Positions 5,992-15,711 of a DNA stretch of 46,358 nucleotides are shown here, piece by piece (within the stretch, counting starts at the first letter, position 1; every line of letters begins with the position of its first letter). The notes under the pieces are model-generated. The model had not been told where the DNA came from. It was given only the letters and a program-made list of their open reading frames with translations, and searched no databases. The stretch spans positions 1 to 46,358 of the forward strand of contig JAJZLV010000144.1 in the NCBI GenBank assembly GCA_021803215.1, read 5' to 3'. A program made the position numbers and the translations under genes. The stretch is from Actinomycetes bacterium (GTDB lineage: Bacteria > Actinomycetota > Acidimicrobiia > Acidimicrobiales > Bog-793).

Positions 5992-8435
5992 GGCCGCAGA
6001 ACCGCCAGCGCCTCGGGCAGCTCACGCGAGTGGAGCACCCTGAGGCGCCTGGTCGTTCTGGTGAGAGCGACATAGAGCGCCCGGAGCCCCTGGGAGTGCT
6101 CGGCCAGAATGGCGGCGGGCTCGACGAGCACGACCGAGTCGAACTCGAGCCCACGGGCGGCGTCGAGGCCGAGCACGGCCAGGGGCGCTTCGAGGAGGCG
6201 CCGCGCCTCAAAGGAGCTGAGCTCCTCATGGGCTCCGGCCGCCGGAGCCTCGAGGCGGCTGGCCAGCTCGTCGAGCAGGCTGAGCGGGGCGATGATGGCC
6301 GCCTTGCCCGGCGCGACCACCTCCGTCTCGACCAGGGCGGCCTTCACTACCTCGTCCAAGAGCTGGCTGGCGGGGTGCCTGCTGGCGAGCGGCGGCTGGC
6401 CGCTCTCGCGCACGGCGCTCGGCGGGGTGAGCCCGGGGGCGGCGGCCGCCAGCACCTCGGCCGCGAGGGCCATCACCTCGGCCGGCGTCCGGTAGTTGAC
6501 CGAGAGCACCTCGGTCCTGATGCCCGAGCGGGTCCTCAGCTCGGAGAGTGCTTCCTGCCAGCTGCCTGGGGCGCCGGCGCCGCTTGCCTGCCCGAGGTCG
6601 CCGACGACCGTGAAGGAGCCGGCCGGGCAGCGCCGCGAGAGGGCCCGCCATTGCATCGGCGTGACCTGCTGGGCTTCGTCGACGAGGACGTGGCCGTATA
6701 TCCTGGCTCCCTTGCTGGCGGGAGGACCACCGGCCACCCTCTCCGACGAGCCGAGCTGGCCGGCGAGTCGCGCCAGGCTCGAGGAGTCCATCCCCCCTTG
6801 CACCTGGTCGTCTCGCCAGCGGCGGCCGCAGCGCTCGCAGCGCCAAGGCCTCTCTCCCCCACCGAGGTCGAGCTGGGCTCCGCAGGCCGGGCAGTCCGGC
6901 AGGTAGTCGACCAGCGCCCGGTCGAGCATCCAGGAGTCGGCCTCCTCCGAGGCGTCACCCCTCGAGCGGCCCCGACGCGGGCGCCGCGTCGGCCCGAGGA
7001 GGGCGGCCGCCTCATCGAGGAGCGAGATGTCGCTCTCGGTCCAGGCGACCTGATCGAGAGACCTGCTCCTCGCACGCTCGAGCAGGGAGAGCTCGGTTGA
7101 GCTGAACGCTCCCCGGCCGGCCTCTCTCAGCAGGGCCGGAGCGCCGAAGAGGTCGTGCAGCAGCTCTTCGGGGCTGAGGAGGGGCCACATGCGCGAAAGG
7201 GCCGCCCGGCCGGCGGGGTTGTGGCGGAGCTCGCGGGCAATGCCGGCGGCCGCCTGCTCCACCTCTTGCTTGGAGAGGGCGTGGCGCTGGCCGAGGCGGA
7301 CGGACTTCTCCTCTTGTTGTCGCCAGGAGCGAAGAAGGCTCCTGGCGAGCTGGCGCTCTACATAGCCCCGGCGGGCGTTGTGCGTGCCGGCGCGACCCCG
7401 GGCGGCCTCCACGATCCGGCGGGTCTCTCCGGCCGGGACGACCAGCTCGTGGCGGCCGTAGCTCAGAACCAGAGCCTGGCGCAGCGGGCGCTCTCTCGTG
7501 GCGACGGCGTTCGCGACGAGCTCGGCCATCCGGGCCTCGCCCTTCAGCTCGGCCAGCCGCCGGGGCTCGCTCCCGCCCGGCTTGGCCCGTCCGGCGTACA
7601 GCTCAGCCGGCGTGGCGAGGGCGACTGCGTGCTCGCCGAGCGAGGGAAGGACCTGCTCGATGTAGCGGAGGAAGACGTTGTTCGGCCCGACCAGCAGCAC
7701 GCCGTCGCGCGAGAGCCGCTGGCGGTGCGTGAAGAGCAGGTAGGCGGCCCGGTGGAGGGCGACCGCAGTCTTGCCGGTGCCGGGGCCGCCTTGCACCACC
7801 AGGACGCCGGCGAGCTCGGAGCGGATGACGGCGTCCTGCTCACCCTGGATGGTCGAGACGATGTCGTGCATGCGACCGGTGCGGGCCTGCTCGAGGCTGG
7901 CGAGAAGAGCCCCTTCGCCCATGAGCACGAGACCGTCCTCGCTTTCGGCCCGGTCGAGCAGCTCGTCGTCTATGCCGGTGATCCGGCGACTTTGGAACAT
8001 GTAGTGGCGGCGTCGCCGCACCCCGAGCGGCTCGGCCGGCGTCGCCCGGTAGAAGGGCTCGGCCACGGGCGCCCGCCAGTCGACCACGAGCTGGTCGCCG
8101 TTCTCGTCGGAGACCCCGATGCGCCCGATGTAGGCCCGCAGGCCGTCGCTGAAGTCGAGGCGGCCGAAGGCCACCGGGGCGTCGCCGATGTTGAGCTGAG
8201 CGAGGCGGCGGCCCGAGAGCTCGACCCTGATGTCGCGCTCGACCCGGTTGGCGAAGGTGCCGCCGGCACCCTGGCCGACCACCTCTGCCGAGAGAGCTCG
8301 CGCCGCCTCTCGCATGGCCTCGAGGCGCTCGTGCGCCCGATCTAGATAGGCCTGCTCCGCTTCGACCTCTGGGTGGACCAAATTTCCTCGCCTTGTCCCT
8401 CCGCCGCCTGAGCCCGCCTTCCGCGGGCCAGCCAC
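5979..8435 (-). CDS. HelD-like superfamily 1 helicase with zinc ribbon
   Basis: This 818-residue protein is a UvrD/Rep-like SF1 ATPase of the HelD type, which in Gram-positive bacteria recycles stalled RNA polymerase. The N-terminal coiled-coil arm includes EVEAEQAYLDRAHERLEAM, and VVDWRAPVAEPFYRA is highly typical of HelD. Walker A is GGPGTGKTAVALHR (about residue 215), Walker B/motif II is LVDEAQQVTPMQW (about 580), followed by VVGDLGQAS; motif VI is YVALTRTTRRL. Unusual is a CX2C-X14-CX2C set (CPAC...CERC, about residues 512-533) just before motif II, a probable zinc ribbon. The start is uncertain: GTG at 8435 or a TTG about 19 codons on. It sits between gpsA and rpiA on the same strand. 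Confidence 0.88.
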   Translation of the reverse strand: MAGPRKAGSGGGGTRRGNLVHPEVEAEQAYLDRAHERLEAMREAARALSAEVVGQGAGGTFANRVERDIRVELSGRRLAQLNIGDAPVAFGRLDFSDGLRAYIGRIGVSDENGDQLVVDWRAPVAEPFYRATPAEPLGVRRRRHYMFQSRRITGIDDELLDRAESEDGLVLMGEGALLASLEQARTGRMHDIVSTIQGEQDAVIRSELAGVLVVQGGPGTGKTAVALHRAAYLLFTHRQRLSRDGVLLVGPNNVFLRYIEQVLPSLGEHAVALATPAELYAGRAKPGGSEPRRLAELKGEARMAELVANAVATRERPLRQALVLSYGRHELVVPAGETRRIVEAARGRAGTHNARRGYVERQLARSLLRSWRQQEEKSVRLGQRHALSKQEVEQAAAGIARELRHNPAGRAALSRMWPLLSPEELLHDLFGAPALLREAGRGAFSSTELSLLERARSRSLDQVAWTESDISLLDEAAALLGPTRRPRRGRSRGDASEEADSWMLDRALVDYLPDCPACGAQLDLGGGERPWRCERCGRRWRDDQVQGGMDSSSLARLAGQLGSSERVAGGPPASKGARIYGHVLVDEAQQVTPMQWRALSRRCPAGSFTVVGDLGQASGAGAPGSWQEALSELRTRSGIRTEVLSVNYRTPAEVMALAAEVLAAAAPGLTPPSAVRESGQPPLASRHPASQLLDEVVKAALVETEVVAPGKAAIIAPLSLLDELASRLEAPAAGAHEELSSFEARRLLEAPLAVLGLDAARGLEFDSVVLVEPAAILAEHSQGLRALYVALTRTTRRLRVLHSRELPEALAVLRPCQR

Positions 8436-8522
8436 AGGCTGCGAGAAGTGGGGCTCAAGGCTACCGGGAGGAGAAAGCCGCCTCGTCCGAGCTCTCCGGC
8501 GCCCGCTCTGAGCTGTCCAGTC

Positions 8523-9536
8523 TCAGCCGGGATCGGCCTCGTGACCCGGCGGTGTGAGCCCGAAGTAGGCGTCCATCGGGGAGATCTCGCCAGCCACCAC
8601 CTGGTGGATCACCCGGCAGATGGGAAGATCGAGACCATGGCGCTCGGCGAGGTCCAGCACCAGGCCGGCGGTCCGCACGCCCTCGGCCACCATGGGCAGC
8701 TGGCGCTCTATCTCCTCCAGGCGTCGCCCCCGCCCGAGCTGCTCGCCGACGAAGCGGTTGCGCGAGTGCGGGCTCATGCAGGTGGCGACGAGATCACCCA
8801 TCCCGGCCAACCCTGCGAAGGTCGCCTGCTCGGCTCCCATGGCGACCCCGAGCCTGGTCAGCTCGGCGAGACCCCGCGCCATGACCGCCGCCCTCGTGTT
8901 GTCGCCGACACCGAGGCCCTCCCCGATCCCGGCTGCGATGGCGACGACGTTCTTGAGCGCCCCGCCTATCTCGCATCCGACCACGTCGTGGTTGAGGTAG
9001 ACCCGGAAGAGGCCACTTCTCACCACCTTCTGGATCTCGCCCGCCCGCTCGAGGTCCTCGGCCGCCACGACGGCCGCCGCCGCCTTCCCCTCCAGGATCT
9101 CCCGGGCGATGTTCGGCCCGGTGAGAGCGGCGGCCGTGTGACCGGGCAGCACCGCCCGGATCACCTCTGTCATGCGGAGCCAGCTGTGCTGCTCGAGCCC
9201 CTTGGCCAGGCTGACGACGGGGATCCAGGGCCTCAGGTGGGCGCTCGCCTGCTCGAGCACCTCCCGAAAGCCCTGCACCGGCACCGCCACGAAGACGATG
9301 TCGGCCTGGCTCACCGCCTCTCTCAGATCGGAGGTGGCGCCGAGGCGGGCATCCAGCCGGAGCCCCTTCAGATAGAGCTCGTTTCTCTGCCGAGCCCGCA
9401 CCTCGGCCGCGATCTCGGGCCGTCGAGCCCAGCGGAGAGTCGGATGGCGGGCCGCGAGCAAAGAGGCGAGGGTCGTGCCCCACGAGCCGGCACCGAGGAC
9501 CGTGACTCTCGTGCCTAGCCCGCCGAGGGCGACCAC
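8523..9536 (-). CDS. gpsA: NAD(P)-dependent glycerol-3-phosphate dehydrogenase
   Basis: It reduces dihydroxyacetone phosphate to sn-glycerol-3-phosphate for phospholipid synthesis in the cytoplasm. The N-terminal Rossmann fold has GAGSWGTTLA (about residue 15). The C-terminal domain has the catalytic Lys segment GCEIGGALKNVVAIAAG (about 189) and GLAGMGDLVATC with SPHSRNRFVG, all standard for GpsA. The length of 337 residues is normal. The GTG start at 9536 overlaps the upstream enoyl-CoA hydratase gene by 22 bp, with no other good start nearby. It therefore belongs to the carboxylase-to-helicase run of minus-strand genes although its pathway is unrelated. Confidence 0.95.
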   Translation of the reverse strand: MVALGGLGTRVTVLGAGSWGTTLASLLAARHPTLRWARRPEIAAEVRARQRNELYLKGLRLDARLGATSDLREAVSQADIVFVAVPVQGFREVLEQASAHLRPWIPVVSLAKGLEQHSWLRMTEVIRAVLPGHTAAALTGPNIAREILEGKAAAAVVAAEDLERAGEIQKVVRSGLFRVYLNHDVVGCEIGGALKNVVAIAAGIGEGLGVGDNTRAAVMARGLAELTRLGVAMGAEQATFAGLAGMGDLVATCMSPHSRNRFVGEQLGRGRRLEEIERQLPMVAEGVRTAGLVLDLAERHGLDLPICRVIHQVVAGEISPMDAYFGLTPPGHEADPG

Positions 9537-10276
9537 GAGGTGGGCCGGCGCGCGGCGAAGGCGGCCCTCCCCTCCCTCGCCTCCTCGGAGGCGAAGAGGC
9601 TCGCCGAGAGACGAGCGGTCTCCTCGAAGCCGGCCGCTCGCTCGAGGCGGGGGACGGTGTAGACGAGTCTCTTGGCCGCCGAGAGGGCCCCGGGGGCTCC
9701 CTCGAGGAGGGCGGCCACCACCTTCTCGACCTCCTCGTCGAGGCTGGCGGGCGGAACGACCCGGTTGACCAGTCCGACGGCGGCCGCCCGCTCGGCGGTC
9801 ATCTGCTCTCCGGTGAGGAAGAGCTCGAGGGCGTCGCCGGCTCGCATCTTCGGGAGGCAGACCACTGAGATGATGGCAGGCGCCACCCCGATGCGCACCT
9901 CGCTGAAGCCGAAGCGGGCCCCGCCCGAGACGACCGAGATGTCGCAGGCAGCCGCCAGACCTATCCCTCCTCCCATGCAGTGGCCGTCTATGCGGCCGAC
10001 CACCGGCCTTTCGTGCTCGACGATGAGCGAGAGGAGCTCGGGCAGGCCGTGGCGGGGCCTGTCGCCCCCGCCCTTCAGGTCGGCCCCGGCGCAGAAGACG
10101 GGACCGGAGTTGGTGAGCACCACCACCCGGCAGGCCGGCTCGGCCGCCGCCCGCTCGAGATCGTCGCCGAGGGAGTCCATCAGCTCGGTGCTGAGGGCGT
10201 TCCTCTTCTCGGGGCGATCGAGGGTGATTGTGGCGACGCCCCGCTCGAGCTCGAAGCGGGTCGCAGGAGAGCTCAT
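9515..10276 (-). CDS. Enoyl-CoA hydratase/isomerase family protein
   Basis: This 253-residue crotonase-fold enzyme probably hydrates the glutaconyl-CoA-type product of the neighbouring carboxylase, the role of LiuC or AtuE in leucine and acyclic terpene breakdown. The oxyanion-hole strands are visible as CAGADLK (about residue 62) and GHCMGGGIGLAAACD (about 98). SEVRIGVAPA supplies the second acid-position Glu. Its ATG overlaps the stop of the AtuA-like gene as ATGA, so the two are coupled. The exact acyl-CoA substrate cannot be told from sequence; the assignment rests on context. Confidence 0.9.
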   Translation of the reverse strand: MSSPATRFELERGVATITLDRPEKRNALSTELMDSLGDDLERAAAEPACRVVVLTNSGPVFCAGADLKGGGDRPRHGLPELLSLIVEHERPVVGRIDGHCMGGGIGLAAACDISVVSGGARFGFSEVRIGVAPAIISVVCLPKMRAGDALELFLTGEQMTAERAAAVGLVNRVVPPASLDEEVEKVVAALLEGAPGALSAAKRLVYTVPRLERAAGFEETARLSASLFASEEAREGRAAFAARRPTSWSPSAG

Positions 10277-12075
10277 ATCGTTCCCTTCTCTCTTTCGGGC
10301 CTGCCGGTCTCCCTCTCGAGCAGGCCGGTCTCCCTCTCGAGCAGTTGGGCCGGGACGGGGACGACCTTGGCTCGCAGGTACTCCCCGAGCCCCTTTGCCT
10401 GCCCGTCTATCCGGCTCGAGGCGGCCACCCCCTCGCCGAGCAGGCCGACTACTACGAAGTTGAGCGCCCAGATGTTCGCGAGCTCGTAACGCCTCACCTC
10501 GAGCGGGCGGGTCTCGGGAAGGAGCTCTTTCAGCTTGTCGGTCGTGAGGAAGTGGGCGAGAAAGCCGTAACCCTCCTCGCTTAGGGCCCAGACCCCGAGG
10601 TTGGCATCACCTCCCTTGTCGCCCGAGCGAGCGCCCACGAGGAGCCCGAGGGGGGCTTCGACGAGCTCGCCCCGGGGAGGTGGGGGCAGGCAGGCGCGGC
10701 TCCGCTCGACCGGCTCCCCGGCGCGCGGCACCGGTTGGGCGACGGGCGTCACCGCCGGGCCGATGTGAACCTGCGGGGTGATCAGCTCCGTCGGCAGCGA
10801 GCTCGGCCAGTAGACCCCGTAGGCCTGGGTCTGACTACCGCCTCCGAACAGCCCCGGGTAGCTCGCGAGCGCCAGCTCGGTCACCTTGGCGGCGAAGGCC
10901 CGGCCCACCTTCTCGGGGTTCTCGTCTCTCACCGTGATACGGAGCGACGAGAGAGCCAAGGCATTGTCCGCCGGGTCACTCCGGCCGCTCTCTACCAGCT
11001 CGACCTCCACTTGCGAGAAGGACTGCTTGCCGCCCGGGATCGACGCCCAGAGCGCCCGCTCGAACAGGGCGGCCTTTCCGGCCGGGTCGAGCCCGGTCAG
11101 CATCATCGTGAGGGTGGTGCGATACCCGCCCAGATAGTTCATCGCGACCTTGAGCCTCCCAGAGGGAGCCTCTCCCCTCACGCCGGAGATGCCGACCCGG
11201 TCCGGGCCGAGCTGGGTGAGCTCGATCGTGTCGAAGCGAGCGACTACGTCAGGGTTGGCATAGGCGGGAGAGCCGATCTCGTAGAGGAGCTGGGCGGTCA
11301 CCGTGCCGACCGAGACCAACCCGCCCTGCCCCTCGTGCTTGGTGATAACCGAAGAGCCGTCGGCTTCCACCTCGGCTATGGGAAAGCCGATGTGCTCGGC
11401 GCCCGGCACCTCCTCGAAAAAGGCGTAGTTGCCGCCGGTCGCTTGGGCGCCGCACTCGATGACGTGGCCGGCCACGACGGCGCCGGCCAGCTGGTCGAGG
11501 TCGTTGGCGCCCCAGCCGTGGTGCCAGGCGGCCGGACCGAGGGCAAGGGCGGCGTCGGTCACCCGCCCGGTGACGACGATGTCCGCCCCCTCCTCGAGCG
11601 CCCTGGCTATCGGGAAGCCACCGAGGTAGGCGTTGGCGCTCAGCACCTGGCGCGACCCGAGCGGCTCGCCCGTCTCGAAGTGGGCGAAGCCCCCGCTCGG
11701 ACCCGAGAGCTCCTCGAGGCGCTCCATCAAGTCGTCGCCGCTGACGTAGGCGATCACCGGCGAGAGGCCGAGGCGGGAGGCCAGCCCGTCGAGCTCCTCG
11801 GCGAGGCGAGCCGGCGCCAGGCCGCCGGCATTGGAGACCACCTTGATCCCCCGCTCGAGACAGGGGCCCATCACCTCTTCCATCTGGCGGAGGAAGCTCT
11901 TCGCGTAGCCGCTGCGCGGGTCGGCCATCTTGTTCTTGGCGAGGATGAGCATGGTGAGCTCGGCGAGGAAGTCACCCGTCAAGACGTCGATCGGCCCGCC
12001 GTCCACCATCTCTTGGGCCGCCGCGAGGCGATCGCCGTAAAAACCGCTGCAGTTGGCGATGCGGAGGCCGGTCAC
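10273..12075 (-). CDS. AtuA-like DUF1446 protein
   Basis: This 600-residue protein belongs to the acyclic terpene utilization AtuA/DUF1446 family. The N-terminal part begins RIANCSGFYGDRLAAAQEMV and runs through GGPIDVLTGDFLAELTM. The C-terminal AtuA domain contains VGARSGDKGGDANLGVWAL. The family is found beside methylcrotonyl- or geranyl-CoA carboxylases and is needed for citronellol/geraniol growth in pseudomonads, but its biochemical role is not established. The GTG start follows the biotin carboxylase stop with no gap (TGAGTG), and the stop overlaps the hydratase start (ATGA). The C-terminus ends in a duplicated LLERETG segment made by a 21-bp tandem repeat. Confidence 0.88.
   Translation of the reverse strand: MTGLRIANCSGFYGDRLAAAQEMVDGGPIDVLTGDFLAELTMLILAKNKMADPRSGYAKSFLRQMEEVMGPCLERGIKVVSNAGGLAPARLAEELDGLASRLGLSPVIAYVSGDDLMERLEELSGPSGGFAHFETGEPLGSRQVLSANAYLGGFPIARALEEGADIVVTGRVTDAALALGPAAWHHGWGANDLDQLAGAVVAGHVIECGAQATGGNYAFFEEVPGAEHIGFPIAEVEADGSSVITKHEGQGGLVSVGTVTAQLLYEIGSPAYANPDVVARFDTIELTQLGPDRVGISGVRGEAPSGRLKVAMNYLGGYRTTLTMMLTGLDPAGKAALFERALWASIPGGKQSFSQVEVELVESGRSDPADNALALSSLRITVRDENPEKVGRAFAAKVTELALASYPGLFGGGSQTQAYGVYWPSSLPTELITPQVHIGPAVTPVAQPVPRAGEPVERSRACLPPPPRGELVEAPLGLLVGARSGDKGGDANLGVWALSEEGYGFLAHFLTTDKLKELLPETRPLEVRRYELANIWALNFVVVGLLGEGVAASSRIDGQAKGLGEYLRAKVVPVPAQLLERETGLLERETGRPEREKGTI
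10303..10344. repeat. Two exact 21-bp tandem repeats inside the AtuA-like gene
   Basis: Two identical adjacent 21-bp units (10303-10323 and 10324-10344) lie in frame in the last codons of the AtuA-like gene and encode a repeated LLERETG segment. The unit length keeps the frame, so copy-number change would only lengthen or shorten the tail. It looks like a recent slippage duplication. Confidence 0.9.
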
Positions 12076-14046
12076 TCAGGCCTCGCCCACCGGTCTGACC
12101 TCGACCAACAGATCGCCGGCGCTCACCTGAGAGCCCTCGGAGACGAAGACCTCCTCGATCAGCCCGTCGGAGGGGGCCGTGATGCGATGCTCCATCTTCA
12201 TCGCCTCGACGACCGCCAGGAGCTGGCCGGCGCTGACCACCTCTCCTCGCCCGACGTGGAGCGAGAGGACCGTGCCGGGCATCGGAGCGACCAGGTCGCC
12301 CGCCTTGCCTTGCCGGGCCGAGTCGGTGAAGCGCCCCAGCTCGGTGAGCTCCACGGTCCGAGCGCCCCCGATGCGGACGAGCACCTGCTGGCCGGCCCTC
12401 TCGACGAGCACGGGCCGGCGGATGCCGTCCATCTCGAGCGCCGGCGCGCTCGGGGAGCCGCGCAGGCGGCGCACATGGAAGCTCTGGCGGCTCTCGCCCT
12501 GCGGGCCGAGGACCTCGAGCCGGTAGGCGCCGTCCCGCTCCCGCCGGTACTCGACAAGGAGCTCGCCGTCGGGCGAGCGAAAACGCCGCCTTTCGGGCGC
12601 GGTGTGGCTGATGCGAAAGCCGCTCGGAAGGCTCGCGAGCACACCGGTCTCTCCCCTCTTGCGCTCCTCGGCCATGAGAGCGGCCACTGCGGCCGCCTGC
12701 TCGACAAGGCCCTTCTCGTGTTCGGCCCTCGCCGCCGGATGGCGCTCTTCTATGAAGGCCGTCGTCGTGTCGCCCGCGAGGAAGGCCTCATCTCGCAGCA
12801 CCGAGACGAGGAAGTCCCGGTTCGTGACCAGGCCGGCGAGGAGCGTCTCCTCGAGGCCGCGGGCAAGCAGGCAGGCGGCCTCCCGGCGGCTCTCGCCCCG
12901 GGCGATCACCTTGGCGAGCAGCGGGTCGAACTCCGGGCCGATGACGCTTGCCTGCTCGATGCCGGACTCGTAACGAAGGCCCGAGAGCTCTACCGGCCGC
13001 CAGATGGACACCGCTCCGGTGACCGGGAGGAAACCGTTGGCGGCGTCCTCAGCGTAGAGGCGGGCCTCGATGGCGTGACCGGAGAGGCTCAGGTCCCCCT
13101 GCGAGAACGAGAGGGCCTCGCCGCTGGCTACGAGCAGCTGCTCTCGGACGAGGTCGAGTCCGGTCACCTCCTCTGTCACCGGGTGCTCGACCTGGATCCT
13201 CGTGTTCACCTCGAGGAAGTAGAAGTGCCCGGCGTCGTCGAGCAGGAACTCGACGGTCCCGGCGTTCTCGTAGCCGAGTGCCCGGGCCGCCCTGAGGGCC
13301 GCCTCGCCCAGCTCCTGGCGCAGCTCCGGAGAGACCGCCGGCGAAGGCGCCTCCTCGATCACCTTTTGGTGGCGGCGCTGGATGGAGCACTCCCGCTCGA
13401 AGCAGTGGACGAGGTTGCCCCGGCTGTCCCCGAAGATCTGCACCTCGACGTGGCGGGCCCGCGCCAGGTAAGGCTCGAGAAAGACTCGGTCGTCGCCGAA
13501 GGCAGCGGCCGCCTCGCGGCGGGCGGAGGCCACCGCCTCTTCAAGGCCGGCTCTCTCGCGGACGAGCCGCATCCCCTTCCCACCGCCACCGGATGGCGCC
13601 TTCACCATGAGAGGGAGCTCGAGGCCCGAGAGGTCCTCGGAGGCCTCTCTCGAGCTGAGCACCGGCACGCCGGCCTCCCTCATCCGGCGGCCGGCCACCA
13701 GCTTGTCGCCGAGGGCAGCGATGGCCTCGGGCGAGGGCCCGACGAAGACGAGCCCGGCGGCGCCGACCGCCCGGGCGAAGGCGGCGTTCTCGGCCAGGAA
13801 GCCGTAACCGGGATGGACGGCGTCGCAACCGGTCCGCCGGGCCGCCTCGAGGAGCCCTGCGACGTCGAGATAGCTCTCTGTGGCGCTCCGTCCGCCGAGG
13901 GCGACCGCCGCATCGGCCTCGGCCACGAACGGGGCCTCGGCGTCGCCTGTCGAGTAGACGGCGACGGCCTCGATCCCGAGCCCGCGGGCCGCCCGGATGA
14001 CTCGGCGGGCGATCTCGCCCCGGTTGGCAACGAGGAGGCGCCTCAC
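12076..14046 (-). CDS. Acyl-CoA carboxylase alpha subunit (biotin carboxylase + BCCP)
   Basis: This 656-residue protein joins a biotin carboxylase and a biotin carrier domain, as in methylcrotonyl-, geranyl- or propionyl-CoA carboxylases. The N-terminal part starts [20 protein letters not shown]. The ATP-grasp Gly-rich loop is [10 protein letters not shown] (about residue 157), and the biotin carboxylase core shows [15 protein letters not shown] (about 280), with Ile where Leu is usual. The carrier lysine lies in [11 protein letters not shown] near the C-terminus. Its GTG overlaps the carboxyltransferase stop (GTGA), so the subunits are made in balance. With the AtuA-like protein and hydratase downstream it probably carboxylates a branched 2-enoyl-CoA; the chain length is not readable. 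Confidence 0.93.
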   Translation of the reverse strand: MRRLLVANRGEIARRVIRAARGLGIEAVAVYSTGDAEAPFVAEADAAVALGGRSATESYLDVAGLLEAARRTGCDAVHPGYGFLAENAAFARAVGAAGLVFVGPSPEAIAALGDKLVAGRRMREAGVPVLSSREASEDLSGLELPLMVKAPSGGGGKGMRLVRERAGLEEAVASARREAAAAFGDDRVFLEPYLARARHVEVQIFGDSRGNLVHCFERECSIQRRHQKVIEEAPSPAVSPELRQELGEAALRAARALGYENAGTVEFLLDDAGHFYFLEVNTRIQVEHPVTEEVTGLDLVREQLLVASGEALSFSQGDLSLSGHAIEARLYAEDAANGFLPVTGAVSIWRPVELSGLRYESGIEQASVIGPEFDPLLAKVIARGESRREAACLLARGLEETLLAGLVTNRDFLVSVLRDEAFLAGDTTTAFIEERHPAARAEHEKGLVEQAAAVAALMAEERKRGETGVLASLPSGFRISHTAPERRRFRSPDGELLVEYRRERDGAYRLEVLGPQGESRQSFHVRRLRGSPSAPALEMDGIRRPVLVERAGQQVLVRIGGARTVELTELGRFTDSARQGKAGDLVAPMPGTVLSLHVGRGEVVSAGQLLAVVEAMKMEHRITAPSDGLIEEVFVSEGSQVSAGDLLVEVRPVGEA

Positions 14047-15680
14047 AGCCGGAAGACCCCGAAGCCGTCGGCGCCTCTCACCTCGTTCGAGTGGCAGGCC
14101 GAGAGCGCCATCCCGATCACGTGGCGGGTGTCGCGGGGATCGATCACCCCGTCGTCGCTCACCCGCCCGGTGGCATAAAGGGCGAGCGACTGGCGCTCGG
14201 CCAGGTCCTCGACGAAGCGGCTCCGCAGCTGCTCTGCCTCCTCGTCCAGCTCTTCCCCCCGCCGGGCCGCCCGGGCCCGCCGGACGATCGACATGACGCC
14301 GGCCATCTGCCGGGGTCCCATGACGGCGATCTTGGCGCTCGGCCAGAGGAAGACGAAGCGGGTGTCGAACGCCCGCCCGCCCATGCCGTAGTTGCCCGCC
14401 CCGTAGCTAGCCCCGAGGATCACGGTCACATGGGGCACCGTCGAGTTGGAGAGGGCGTTGATCATCTGGCTGCCGTGCTTCACGATCCCGCCCCGTTCGT
14501 AGTCCCGCCCCACCATGTAGCCGGTGATGTTCTGCAGAAAGCAGAGCGGCGTGCTGATCTGGTTGCAGAGCTGTATGAACTGGGCCGCCTTCTGCGACGA
14601 ATCGGAGAAGAGCACCCCGTTGTTGCCGAGGACCCCGACGGGAAAGCCGTGAATCGAGGCGAAGCCGCAGACGAGCGTCTCGCCGAAGCTCGCCTTGAAC
14701 TCCTCGAAGCGACTCCCGTCCACCACCCGGGCGATCACCTCCCGAACGTCGAAGAAGGAGCGGAGGTCGGGCGAGACCAACCCGAGCAGCTCCTCCTCGT
14801 CGTAGAGCGGGTCGTCGGCCGGCTCGCTCGGTCCAGGTCCGCGCTTTTGCCAGTGCAGGTGGCCTACGACCTCGCGGGCGAGGCGGATGCCGTCCCGCTC
14901 GTCGACCGCCAGGTAGTCGGCGAGGCCGCTCACCCGGGCGTGCATCTCGGCACCCCCGAGCTCCTCGTCGTCTGAGTCCTCGCCGGTCGCCATCTTCACG
15001 AGCGGCGGGCCGCCCAAGAAGACCTTCGCCCCCTTGTCTACGAAGATGTTGTAGTCCGAGAGGCCCGGCTGGTAGGCGCCGCCGGCCGTCGACGAGCCGA
15101 AGACCACCGAGATGGTCGGGACGCCGGCCGCCGATAGCTGGGTGATCTGGCGAAAGATCGAGCCGGTCTCGGCGAAGTGACCCATGTTCCGCCGCAGCTC
15201 CTCGGCCGGGTCGACGCCCCGGCCGCCGCCCCCTCGCAGGTCGCCCCCGGCCGACTCGACGAATTGGACGTAGGGGAGCCGGTTCTGGCGGGCCACCTCG
15301 AGACCCCGCTCGATCTTCTTGTACGAGACAGCCGTCATCGCCCCGCCGAGCACCGTTGGGTCGTTCCCGAGGATCACGCACTCGGTCTCCTCGACCACGC
15401 CTATGCCGAGAAGAAGCCCGCCGCCGAGCGCATAGTTAGTCTCGGCACCCGCCAGGGCCGAGAGCTCGAGGAAGGGCGAGTCGTGGTCCAACAAGAGCGC
15501 CAGCCGCTCTCGTATCGGCAGCTTTCCCCGCGAGACGTGGCGGGCGGTCGCCTCCGCCCCGCCCCCGGCGGCGGCCTCGGCGAGGAGCCGGTCGAGCTCG
15601 GCGAGCTTTTGCCGCATGGCGGCGGCGTTGGCCGCGAACTCTGCCGAGCCGGTGTCGAGGGAGCTTCTCAACACAGCCAT
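14043..15680 (-). CDS. Acyl-CoA carboxylase beta subunit (carboxyltransferase)
   Basis: The real product is about 545 residues, starting at the ATG at 15680, which has AGGAG about 9 nt upstream and opens [19 protein letters not shown] like MccB/AtuC proteins. The track ORF adds 50 spurious residues. Both crotonase-like halves are present: [13 protein letters not shown] and [17 protein letters not shown] in the first, and [19 protein letters not shown] with [16 protein letters not shown] in the second. It transfers CO2 from carboxybiotin to an enoyl-CoA. The sequence [17 protein letters not shown] somewhat favours the geranyl/methylcrotonyl type over propionyl. It lies 31 nt after the TIGR03084-type gene and overlaps the alpha subunit gene. 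Confidence 0.93.
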   Translation of the reverse strand: MAVLRSSLDTGSAEFAANAAAMRQKLAELDRLLAEAAAGGGAEATARHVSRGKLPIRERLALLLDHDSPFLELSALAGAETNYALGGGLLLGIGVVEETECVILGNDPTVLGGAMTAVSYKKIERGLEVARQNRLPYVQFVESAGGDLRGGGGRGVDPAEELRRNMGHFAETGSIFRQITQLSAAGVPTISVVFGSSTAGGAYQPGLSDYNIFVDKGAKVFLGGPPLVKMATGEDSDDEELGGAEMHARVSGLADYLAVDERDGIRLAREVVGHLHWQKRGPGPSEPADDPLYDEEELLGLVSPDLRSFFDVREVIARVVDGSRFEEFKASFGETLVCGFASIHGFPVGVLGNNGVLFSDSSQKAAQFIQLCNQISTPLCFLQNITGYMVGRDYERGGIVKHGSQMINALSNSTVPHVTVILGASYGAGNYGMGGRAFDTRFVFLWPSAKIAVMGPRQMAGVMSIVRRARAARRGEELDEEAEQLRSRFVEDLAERQSLALYATGRVSDDGVIDPRDTRHVIGMALSACHSNEVRGADGFGVFRL

Positions 15681-15711
15681 CTGGGCATCTCCTCGATGCC
15701 GCCCGGTCCCA

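Noticed and set aside
4328-6043. 571-aa plus-strand ORF opposite the transketolase-like gene and rpiA
   Set aside because: It is antisense to two genes with clear motifs; long antisense ORFs are expected at this GC content.
5327-6229. N-terminal 300 residues of the 1090-aa track ORF
   Set aside because: This part is a shadow of rpiA in another frame; the ThDP enzyme starts at TTG 5326.
10303-10344. CRISPR-like repeat
   Set aside because: Only two adjacent units without spacers; it is an in-frame coding tandem duplication.
10735-14178. 1147-aa plus-strand ORF, among the longest in the track
   Set aside because: It runs antisense through the AtuA-like and biotin carboxylase genes, and its translation has no domain; the minus-strand genes carry all the motifs.
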